Shown here: positions 6,055 through 12,221 of the stretch, one piece after another
How the letters are laid out: each line of letters opens with the position of its first letter
Position numbering within the stretch: position 1 is the first letter of the stretch
Source of the DNA: Lentisphaeria bacterium
Lineage (GTDB): Bacteria; Verrucomicrobiota; Lentisphaeria; Victivallales; GWF2-50-93
Direction of reading: 5' to 3'
Assembly (NCBI GenBank): GCA_020056205.1
Contig: JAGVIF010000248.1
Coordinates: 1-12,221 of the forward strand
DNA length: 12,221 nt
Notes under the pieces: generated by a model
The model's database searches: none
What the model was told of the DNA's origin: nothing
Seen by the model: the letters and a program-made list of their open reading frames with translations, nothing else
Position numbers and translations under genes: made by a program

Positions 6055-7728
6055 ATGTCACTAGGAGGATTTCTACAGTTTTTACCGATTGCAGTCCTTG
6101 CAGGCAGCGCAATCTGCGCGGGAGGAAGCGAAATGGGTGCGGATATTAAGACAGTTTTCGCCAAGGCTTCGACAGGCGCCCCTCTTAGGGCTGTGGCGAT
6201 TGGCGGATCAATCACACAGGCAGGCGGCGGCTGGATCGAGTCCTGGCTGAAAAAGACTTTTCCGTCCAGCGCAGTAACCATGCGCAATGCCGGAATGAGT
6301 GCGACCGGAAGCGACCTCGGCATTTTCAGGCTCGAACGCGATGTCATCGCAGCACAGCCTGATCTGGTCCTGATAGAATACGCAGTCAATGATGGCGGAC
6401 GTTCCGAAGACGATGTGGTCTGGACAGTCGAAAGTTGCGTACGCCGGCTCAAGAGCCTGCCGCATCCTCCGGCAATAGTCATGCTCGAAACTGCACACCG
6501 CCAACGGCCAGTGGACACTGTTCCGCCCCAGAGAAAAGTCGCCGAACATTACGGACTCGTGACTGTTGATCTTAATGCAGCGGTCAAAGCCAAGATTGCA
6601 AAGGACAGTCTGAAATGGGAGGATTTCCTTGCCGACGATGTCCACATGAATGATCGCGGCAATGCCTTCTACGCCGAACAAATCTCCTCTGTCCTGGAAA
6701 AATTCCTCGGGGGAAAACCTGAAGTGGCGGTCCAGCCGCTTCCTGCGCAACTGTCGAAATATCCGCTCATAATGGACGGAACGCTTTCCTTGGTTCCCCT
6801 CGCGGAGGGCTGGAGAAAGGAATCCTCGATTCCGGGTTGGTGGGACATGTTTTTCCTTGGCGCGACATCATGTAAGACAAGCGGGAAAGTCCTAGAGATC
6901 CCATTCCGCGGGACGACGATTGGACTTTTTTACGCTCTTGATGAATCCTATGGCGTAATGTATGCGGGTGTCGACGGCGCAAGACCCGAACTCCTCGTGT
7001 GCAACAGCCGGAAAGGATATACTTATTCAATACTTGGCAAAAATTTACCAGCGGGAGAACATATACTGCGGATTGTCCTGCCGAAGGATGGCGCCGGCTC
7101 CGAAGGAGTGAAGCTCGGATATGTCATGACCGGCGGAGATACCAGCGCAGTCGAACCAGTTCAAATCTCCAAGGGAGTCTATGACGCGGCAAAGATGACA
7201 ACTCTTGCATTGGGAGCAATAACAAGTGCCAACTGGGTGTGGACAGGACCATTTGGCGACATCTCGAAGCCCTGGCCAGCGGACGACAAAACCCTTCCCA
7301 ACCTGTTTACAGTCTTCTGGCCGGAAAACAATTTTGAAAATGGTGTTCCCTCAAAAAAATCGCCCGATGGAGCGGACACATGGAAAAAGATCGAGAAGAC
7401 TTCAAATGTCGTCAATTTTTCAACCCTGACAGGTTTCAATGACCGTGGCGTCTATTACGCCTGGACTGTGATTGAATCCGATACAGATGTCACCCTCGAC
7501 AGCGATTTCTCCATCGACTATTGGGGGAATATCTGGATCGATGGAACACTTGCCGTTGAAATCAAGGAGCATTCCGGCGGCCCTGATAAACCGTTTCCTG
7601 TCAAGCTCAAACTGAAGGCAGGGAAAAACAATGTTCTCGTCAAGGTCCATTCCGGAAGCCTGGGATGCATGTTCTCGCTGAAGATTCCGGAATGTCCGTC
7701 CACGATCCGTTTCACGAAACCCGATTGA
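6055..7728 (+). CDS. Exported SGNH/GDSL hydrolase with two C-terminal beta-sandwich modules
   Basis: Predicted carbohydrate esterase or lipase-like acyl hydrolase. Residues 1-22 are a hydrophobic leader without a Lys/Arg n-region, ending near SAICA, so export is likely but not certain. The SGNH blocks are present: block I AIGGSIT (48-54, S52), block II NAGMSATGSD (78-87), block III EYAVND (108-113, N112) and block V ADDVHMND (193-200, D194 and H197). After the catalytic domain (about 40-220) comes a jelly-roll module (about 232-370) and a second beta-sandwich (about 375-550) with YWGNIWIDG and LKAGKNNVLVKVHSG, resembling galactose-binding or GH2 sugar-binding folds; both could bind glycan. 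GAAGGGAG (6037-6044) lies 10 bases before the ATG. Last gene of the operon, 21 bases after the acetyl esterase, which suggests concerted removal of ester decorations. Family firm, substrate not. Confidence 0.82.
   Translation: MSLGGFLQFLPIAVLAGSAICAGGSEMGADIKTVFAKASTGAPLRAVAIGGSITQAGGGWIESWLKKTFPSSAVTMRNAGMSATGSDLGIFRLERDVIAAQPDLVLIEYAVNDGGRSEDDVVWTVESCVRRLKSLPHPPAIVMLETAHRQRPVDTVPPQRKVAEHYGLVTVDLNAAVKAKIAKDSLKWEDFLADDVHMNDRGNAFYAEQISSVLEKFLGGKPEVAVQPLPAQLSKYPLIMDGTLSLVPLAEGWRKESSIPGWWDMFFLGATSCKTSGKVLEIPFRGTTIGLFYALDESYGVMYAGVDGARPELLVCNSRKGYTYSILGKNLPAGEHILRIVLPKDGAGSEGVKLGYVMTGGDTSAVEPVQISKGVYDAAKMTTLALGAITSANWVWTGPFGDISKPWPADDKTLPNLFTVFWPENNFENGVPSKKSPDGADTWKKIEKTSNVVNFSTLTGFNDRGVYYAWTVIESDTDVTLDSDFSIDYWGNIWIDGTLAVEIKEHSGGPDKPFPVKLKLKAGKNNVLVKVHSGSLGCMFSLKIPECPSTIRFTKPD
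6120..6135 (+). promoter_or_regulatory. Internal Shine-Dalgarno and ATG after the leader of the SGNH hydrolase
   Basis: GGGAGGA (6120-6126) is 6 bases before ATG 6133 (Met27), directly downstream of the leader peptide. The arrangement mirrors the one in the preceding esterase gene. An mRNA initiating here would make a cytoplasmic SGNH protein starting MGADIKTVF. Confidence 0.35.
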
Positions 7729-7731
7729 AAC

Positions 7732-7811
7732 TAGCCCAAATTTCGCGCCCCAAAAAACAAATATGTTGGCTATCAACGACTTACAACTTGAAAACAGAGG
7801 AATTTGGGCTA
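7732..7811. repeat. Inverted repeat TAGCCCAAATT in the convergent spacer
   Basis: TAGCCCAAATT (7732-7742) and AATTTGGGCTA (7801-7811) are perfect 11-base inverted repeats 58 bases apart, directly after the SGNH hydrolase stop. The left copy continues as TTTCGCG. The complement of the adjacent palindrome reads TAGCCCGTTTTTCGCG, matching the left copy's TAGCCCAAATTTCGCG at 13 of 16 positions, so the spacer seems made of diverged copies of one unit. It can fold into a cruciform between two convergent genes and may help terminate either transcript. Confidence 0.55.
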
Positions 7812-7840
7812 AAACCCGTTTTTCGCGCGAAAAACGGGCT
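7811..7840 (-). terminator. Intrinsic terminator of the comEC operon (perfect 24-base palindrome)
   Basis: Bases 7815-7838 are a perfect palindrome; each half is CCCGTTTTTCGC read on its own strand. Read on the - strand it starts immediately after the comEC stop codon (7841-7839) and is followed by TTTT (complement of 7814-7811), as in a rho-independent terminator. On the + strand there is no T run after it, so it would serve the SGNH gene less well. Confidence 0.6.
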
Positions 7841-10676
7841 AAGTTCCGCGATTTTTGAATAATTTATGGATATATTGTTTCGGCTCGCCTATTTTTCCGT
7901 CGGAGACCGGGAATGTCAACGCCCCCGATTGATCGGTTCTGAAAAACCGCTCTGATTTTTCCGCGCAGAGAGAAGATATTTTTTCGACTGTCGAGTCCAC
8001 CTGCGGCGTGGTAAAATTGTCCTCGACGCATAAAATCACGGTTTTCGGAGAAGCGGCGCTCAGAATGCCCGAAAGCGGTTTTACGTAATATTTGTAGTTG
8101 TTCCGTGTCGGACTTCCGAGAATCAAAATATCGCATTTCAATTCTTCGGGTTTTATTTTCTTCGCGGAGGCGGGGTCGGGAAGGACGAGGAAAACCTTGT
8201 CTCCGATGAAGAGTTTAAATGCCAACGGATAGGCGCGGTAGACAGCGTTCAAGTATTCGATTTTTATATTGTCGGAAAGATCGGCTTTGAAAGGAGACGA
8301 GAAGAATGTCCAGTCGGATCCCCATAATTTCCGCATTCCTTTATAATCGTCGTAATATTTTTTTGCCCACGATTTTCCCTGAAAGGCTGATTTTAAGATT
8401 TTATTTTCCCCGATGGCGCCGAAGAATTCTTCCATAGAATCGAAGTCCGGCGGAATTTCCGACTTGACTTCCTCGTGAAAGTTCGGATACGCGACTTTTT
8501 TAATTTCAAAGAGTTTTCCTATCCCGGCGATTGCCGATGAGCCGAATTCCGGAGAATGCCCGCCGACTACAAAGGCGTCAATCGTGGTGTCGCCGTTTTT
8601 AAGGATGAAATTTTTGAGAGAGCTTTTAGCGAAGAACGAAGAGCCCCCGTTGAAGACGACCGCGCCTGTCCTGTGATCTGCGGAATTGATGCAAATGACC
8701 GGTGTTCCGGACGATGCGAGGACGCTGAACGATAAGCCCGGTAAAACAGGAGTTTTGGCTCTGAAATATGCGAAAATCGCAAAAGCGCACAGAATGACGG
8801 CCGGCGCCAGCTTTGAAACTACGAAAGGCGAACGCGAATGCAGTTTGTAAACTGCGGTTTGAATTTTTTTAAAGTAAATTCCTGCGATTAAGAAAACAAC
8901 GAGAGCCAGATAATATTTTAACAGCCATAGCGGGGTCGGCAGCGGAGTAACCGGGAAAGGAAGGAGGCGTGGTCCGAGGTCGGCAACATATATGAAGAAC
9001 TTGGAGACAATATAATCGGCGGCTCCGAGAACAAGGGCAATATATTGTCCCACAACAGGGATGACTCCGAAAATTCCCAGCAGGAGACCGAGTTGGACGA
9101 CCACTCCGATCAGGGGGATAGCGAGAAGATTTACAAACATCCCGGCCACGGGCATCTGTCCGAAAAAGAAAGAACTCAGAGGTATCATCATTCCGAACTG
9201 AATGCCGAGCTGGGCGGAGAGGAAAAATCTGATGGACTGCGGCAATTTGTCAGGATTGATTTTCAGCAAAACAGGGAAATATCTGTTTAATAGTTCTCCC
9301 GCCGATACAAGGGCGTAGAGGAGAATTCCGAAAAGAATGAGCATTTCCCATCTTAGAAAAAGATTCCAGTGCACGGATATCATCCAGATACAGGAGGCGA
9401 ACCAGATTATCGCGCCAAACAGTCTTCCGCCCCTGAGATTCCTGATTATCTTGTCGAAAGGATTCGTGAGCATTACGAGAGAAAGAACAGCCCCGAATGA
9501 AAGGAGGAATCCGGCGGAATAAAGCGCCATAGGCTTCCTTAAAAGAATCAGAAATGAAGAAAAGGCGAGCCCTGCGTAAGCGGACTGGGTCAGGCCTCCG
9601 CCGCCATAGACAAACATCACGAGAACAAGCGAATTCATTATGGTTGCCCGGAGGCTGGAAGGCCTCGCGCCGGTAAGGAATGCGAAGCAGAAAAGGAGAG
9701 TTATGAGCACAGGAGCGAAGTGTTTGGGAGGAATTCTCGTCATCTTGAAAAGGGAATAGAGCAGAAGGGAGACTACGCTCACATGCAGGCCTGAGACCGC
9801 GAGCACGTGCCCCACTCCGGAGTACCTGAACGCATCTTCGATAAGTCTTCCGTTATATTCTTGTTTTTTGATTGAGAATCTTGTTCCGAAAGTCACTCCG
9901 CTTAAGAAAAATGATTCCGGCGGAGGAACGGTGCGTTTGAGTGTTTTGAGAAAGCTCTTTTTTGCGATGAGAGCCGCCTCGACCAGCGGGTTGCCTCTTT
10001 TCTCCGCGATAATCTTCATGAAGTCATTCTTTGAATTCCTGTCAAAAATTTTCGCCGCCGCCATATAACCTTCGGAGAGCAAAAATGATTCGTAGTCAAA
10101 TCCGCCCGGATTTTTTGTCCCTTCGGTTTTTTCAAAAACGCCCCGCGTCTCGATTTCATATCCGTATGCGTCCGAATCCGCGATTTTCGCGCAGACAGAC
10201 TGCTTTTCGGGCTCATACGGCCAATTGACACTCAGCCTTATATCAATTGGGCGTTCGAGGGAGAGCCAATCCTTGTCTCCGGCCTTTCTTGTCTTTGTAA
10301 GTTTAAGCCTCAGATCAAGGCGGGTCTCGGAGCGGGCTTCAGGTTCGGACGATATTGTTCCTATCATCTCGACGGGGGTTTTATCAGGAAGATTTTTGAA
10401 GAACAAAACTCCTGGATTGTCCGAGCGCAAGACATTATTAGTGATCAGATTTCCGGCGGAGAAAGCGGCGATGAAAAGAGGCGCCAAGTTGAGGAGGATA
10501 TGGTTTTCCTTCCATTTGAACTCCCTTGCGATTGTCCATGCCGAGACGGCTGTTCCGATCGCGAGCAGGGCGTAAAAAATGTATGGCAGCGCCCCCTGGC
10601 CGCTTTGGAAGAACGTGGCGCAGACAACTCCGAAAATATACGCAATGCCTATTGTTATTAATCTTTTTGAGATCAC
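7839..10676 (-). CDS. comEC: ComEC/Rec2-family DNA uptake channel with a degenerate metallo-beta-lactamase-like domain
   Basis: Inner-membrane protein that carries single-stranded transforming DNA into the cytoplasm. The 945 residues show the family order: two N-terminal membrane segments (about 5-50, 58-78), an OB-like periplasmic domain (about 85-215) ending near NPGGFDYESFLLSEGY (189-204), the competence domain with GVGHVLAVSGLHVS (287-300), GARPSSLRA (336-344) and FVNLLAIPLIG (514-524) among roughly ten membrane helices up to about 605, one more helix near 620-637, then a soluble C-terminal domain (645-945). In typical ComEC this last domain is metallo-beta-lactamase-like with an HxHxDH-type motif; here the matching place reads AFVVGGHSPEFGSS (701-714), so metal binding seems lost. 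The GTG start (10676-10674) overlaps the upstream stop as GTGA with only a weak ribosome site, implying translational coupling. Family very sure; whether it functions in uptake is untested. Confidence 0.93.
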   Translation of the reverse strand: MISKRLITIGIAYIFGVVCATFFQSGQGALPYIFYALLAIGTAVSAWTIAREFKWKENHILLNLAPLFIAAFSAGNLITNNVLRSDNPGVLFFKNLPDKTPVEMIGTISSEPEARSETRLDLRLKLTKTRKAGDKDWLSLERPIDIRLSVNWPYEPEKQSVCAKIADSDAYGYEIETRGVFEKTEGTKNPGGFDYESFLLSEGYMAAAKIFDRNSKNDFMKIIAEKRGNPLVEAALIAKKSFLKTLKRTVPPPESFFLSGVTFGTRFSIKKQEYNGRLIEDAFRYSGVGHVLAVSGLHVSVVSLLLYSLFKMTRIPPKHFAPVLITLLFCFAFLTGARPSSLRATIMNSLVLVMFVYGGGGLTQSAYAGLAFSSFLILLRKPMALYSAGFLLSFGAVLSLVMLTNPFDKIIRNLRGGRLFGAIIWFASCIWMISVHWNLFLRWEMLILFGILLYALVSAGELLNRYFPVLLKINPDKLPQSIRFFLSAQLGIQFGMMIPLSSFFFGQMPVAGMFVNLLAIPLIGVVVQLGLLLGIFGVIPVVGQYIALVLGAADYIVSKFFIYVADLGPRLLPFPVTPLPTPLWLLKYYLALVVFLIAGIYFKKIQTAVYKLHSRSPFVVSKLAPAVILCAFAIFAYFRAKTPVLPGLSFSVLASSGTPVICINSADHRTGAVVFNGGSSFFAKSSLKNFILKNGDTTIDAFVVGGHSPEFGSSAIAGIGKLFEIKKVAYPNFHEEVKSEIPPDFDSMEEFFGAIGENKILKSAFQGKSWAKKYYDDYKGMRKLWGSDWTFFSSPFKADLSDNIKIEYLNAVYRAYPLAFKLFIGDKVFLVLPDPASAKKIKPEELKCDILILGSPTRNNYKYYVKPLSGILSAASPKTVILCVEDNFTTPQVDSTVEKISSLCAEKSERFFRTDQSGALTFPVSDGKIGEPKQYIHKLFKNRGT
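8769..8781 (-). repeat. Iterated 11-mer GCGATTTTCGC, copy 2
   Basis: Exact copy on the - strand at 8780-8770, with T/A flanks that extend the stem to 5 bp. It lies in comEC and is read GCG ATT TTC GC (Ala-Ile-Phe-Ala, residues 631-634) in the last membrane helix, the opposite orientation relative to coding from copies 3-5. Confidence 0.6.
10179..10191 (+). repeat. Iterated 11-mer GCGATTTTCGC, copy 3
   Basis: Exact copy at 10180-10190 with C and G as complementary flanks, keeping a 5-bp stem. Inside comEC, where the coding strand reads GCG AAA ATC GC (Ala-Lys-Ile-Ala, residues 163-166). Confidence 0.6.
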
Positions 10677-12221
10677 TTCACCACCGATTTTTCGGGTTCG
10701 CCGGGATTTTCCGCGCCCGCGTTTTCAACCGCGTCCGCGGATTTATCTTTTGTCGTTTTGAACCACACGAAGAAATCTTTGTTGTTCATTTCCGCGATTT
10801 TCGCAAACCTGTATTGCGGATTAAAAAATAGGACGGCTAAGCCGATCAGGATCGTCGCTATTGTCAGGATTATAAGCTGAGTTACTCCGCTTTCCTGCGC
10901 CTTTGAAGGCTTGGCCACGGAAATATCTCTGCGCGATACGACTTTCAAATTCAGGCCTTCAGATATATGTCTTTCAAGATATCTGCCGTATAATTTAAAA
11001 TTGCCTTTGTTGACCCTGCCGAGTATGCTTTTAGGATATGATGGATTTTTCTCGGGACCGCAAACCGCGGCGCCTGCGTGTCCGCCGTCATTTTCCGTTC
11101 CTATTTTGCGCATAAGGACGGAGAGATTGATTGACGAATCCGCCTGATTCAGCCTCCTGCCCACGATCAGACTTGAGCCGTAGCAGTAGAGCAGATAATC
11201 GGCGTCCGGCATTTTTCTGGCAAAATACTCCTGTGCTCTGCCTATTTTAAGTTTCGGCTGGCCGCGTGGCGTGAACGGGGAGAGAACTATCAGCATTTTC
11301 AATTTGTCCTTTTTCTCACGGGGAGGAGGAGCCGGCATATCGCTCCCAAAGCCCATGGCATGCCCGCTGACGCCGATCTCCTCCGCAGGTCTCTCTATTT
11401 CAAGAACTTGTATAGCATCGGTGAACATGCTCTCTATTTTTGAGACTTGTTTCCGCTCTTCGGCTATTTTCTTTTCCCATCCTCTTTCGGCCAGTTTCCG
11501 GGCCACGTCGGACTCCTCCGCGCAGGAAAGAAGCGTCTGAACAATGTCTATTGAATTTGTTCCGCCTTTGATAAGCTCTGTGAGTATTTTCCCCTCGGGT
11601 GTCCGTTCCTGCGCGAGATCTTCTCCGTGAACGCATTTGCGCAGGTAAGCCATAGCCGGATTGTCGTATTTCCGCCCCATTACAAGGGCTTCATAGACCA
11701 TGTCGCCGCCGCACTTGAGGGTTTCGATTGGGACTTCCTCCCCTTGCAGAGGGCCGCTCATCGCGACAAATCCGACAAGTCCTTCTTTCTCAAGGGATTT
11801 CAGCATATTGGCCTGTTCGGCGGTGAAAGGGTGATGATCTTCATAACGGGCGATGCGGAATCCTTTATCGCGCAAGAGTTTGGCGTCTGAGCGCAAATCC
11901 GGAACCGTGCTTATCGGAATGTCCGCCATATAAATATCTCCGGGCTCGACGAGCATGTCGGGAAGATGCGAAAGCCCCTGATGATAATTTATGAAGATAA
12001 AGCGATAGTCGCGTCCCTGCAGAAATTCGCGATTTTCCCTGCGGGCGGCGCCTGCGAGAGCGTGCGCATAAAAGACCGCGCTTGATATCGTGTCAAGATC
12101 GGCGCCGGATTCCCCCATATCTCTGAGTTGAAGAAGGGCTTGGGCGGTTTCCATGCTCCCGCTGAATTCTGCGATTTTCGCAAGCGCCTCATGTTCAGAG
12201 AGTTCAACTCCGCGCTCATCA
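10673..12221 (-). CDS. Membrane-anchored DHH-family phosphoesterase, N-terminus beyond the window
   Basis: Predicted Mn-dependent phosphoesterase related to RecJ, NrnA and family II pyrophosphatases. Counting from the internal ATG at 12154, motif I is GADLDTISSA (D19, D21), motif II YMADIPIS (D78), motif III YEDHHP (D106, H107, H108) and motif IV probably CGGDMVYE (D151). Residues 285-370 are DHHA1-like with the substrate-binding TENDGGHAGAA (353-363; G357, G358, H359). A single membrane helix follows (about 425-444, QLIILTIATILIGLAVLFF) with basic residues before it, placing the catalytic part in the cytoplasm, then a charged tail of about 50 residues. The frame stays open for 22 more codons to the window edge (DERGVELSEHEALAKIAEFSG), so the true start is probably outside. 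The usual hydrophobic strand before motif I is not obvious. The stop overlaps comEC's GTG as GTGA. Substrate could be DNA, oligonucleotides or a cyclic dinucleotide. Confidence 0.78.
   Translation of the reverse strand, partial: DERGVELSEHEALAKIAEFSGSMETAQALLQLRDMGESGADLDTISSAVFYAHALAGAARRENREFLQGRDYRFIFINYHQGLSHLPDMLVEPGDIYMADIPISTVPDLRSDAKLLRDKGFRIARYEDHHPFTAEQANMLKSLEKEGLVGFVAMSGPLQGEEVPIETLKCGGDMVYEALVMGRKYDNPAMAYLRKCVHGEDLAQERTPEGKILTELIKGGTNSIDIVQTLLSCAEESDVARKLAERGWEKKIAEERKQVSKIESMFTDAIQVLEIERPAEEIGVSGHAMGFGSDMPAPPPREKKDKLKMLIVLSPFTPRGQPKLKIGRAQEYFARKMPDADYLLYCYGSSLIVGRRLNQADSSINLSVLMRKIGTENDGGHAGAAVCGPEKNPSYPKSILGRVNKGNFKLYGRYLERHISEGLNLKVVSRRDISVAKPSKAQESGVTQLIILTIATILIGLAVLFFNPQYRFAKIAEMNNKDFFVWFKTTKDKSADAVENAGAENPGEPEKSVVK
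10793..10804 (+). repeat. Iterated 11-mer GCGATTTTCGC, copy 4
   Basis: Exact copy at 10794-10804, flanked by C and A so the stem stays at 4 bp. It lies just after the membrane helix of the DHH gene, whose coding strand reads Ala-Lys-Ile-Ala (451-454 counted from the internal ATG). Confidence 0.6.
12170..12182 (+). repeat. Iterated 11-mer GCGATTTTCGC, copy 5
   Basis: Exact copy at 12171-12181 with complementary T/A flanks. It lies in the visible 5' part of the DHH gene, again coding Ala-Lys-Ile-Ala on the - strand, just before the internal ATG. A near copy (one mismatch, GCGATTTTCCC) occurs at about 12028-12038. Confidence 0.6.

Noticed and set aside
6055..6130. Lipoprotein signal in the SGNH hydrolase (Cys at residue 21)
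   Set aside because: The residues before the Cys are S-A-I, which do not fit a lipobox with a small residue at -1, so ordinary export is likelier.
7665..7862. Plus-strand frame across the convergent spacer
   Set aside because: It runs through the end of the SGNH gene in another frame, inverted repeats and the terminator; no support for translation.
1..12221. CRISPR array, tRNA, rRNA, transposase or phage genes
   Set aside because: No regularly spaced direct repeats, cloverleaf, rRNA-like stretch or transposase/integrase motifs were seen on either strand.

Overview
The window looks like a chromosomal piece of an uncultured or poorly studied Gram-negative bacterium that degrades glycans. The enzyme mix (a HEXDC-type GH20, a six-hairpin glycosidase, a secreted CE7-like acetyl esterase and a secreted multidomain SGNH hydrolase) is typical of the PVC superphylum, especially Lentisphaerota or Kiritimatiellota/Verrucomicrobiota. 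That is inferred from gene content only; there is no rRNA or marker gene to settle it.

Layout. Bases 1-178 probably carry the last 58 codons of an unidentified + strand gene whose stop overlaps the next start (ATGA), although the same stretch also forms terminator-like hairpins. Four + strand genes follow: a cytoplasmic GH20-like beta-N-acetylhexosaminidase (175-2097); then, after a 371-base gap holding a strongly palindromic repeat element and a possible leader peptide, a three-gene operon (2469-7728) of a six-hairpin (alpha/alpha)6-barrel glycosidase, an exported acetyl-xylan-esterase-like hydrolase and an exported SGNH/GDSL hydrolase with two C-terminal beta-sandwich modules. A short convergent spacer (7729-7838) is built of inverted repeats and a perfect 24-base palindrome that acts as a plausible terminator for the opposite strand. 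The right third is a - strand operon reading leftward from beyond the window: a DHH-family phosphoesterase with a C-terminal membrane anchor (10673 to the edge), overlapping by GTGA the competence channel gene comEC (7839-10676).

How the genes may work together. In the left block the two exported hydrolases probably remove acyl esters from a decorated glycan outside the cytoplasm, and the two leaderless glycosidases finish the imported oligosaccharides; the substrate cannot be read from the sequence. In the right block ComEC would carry transforming DNA across the inner membrane. Its C-terminal metallo-beta-lactamase-like domain seems to have lost the metal-binding HxHxDH motif, while the coupled upstream gene supplies a membrane-tethered DHH phosphoesterase with all recognisable acidic/His motifs. 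A replacement nuclease, or a nucleotide-recycling partner, for DNA uptake is the most interesting hypothesis here.

A second unusual signal is the 11-mer GCGATTTTCGC (or its complement). It occurs five times exactly (about 0.006 expected with uniform base use), four of them in the comEC operon and one upstream of the GH20 gene, in different reading frames. It is absent from the glycan cluster, so it may be a genome-wide iterated palindrome or uptake-type signal and the glycan cluster may be a later arrival.
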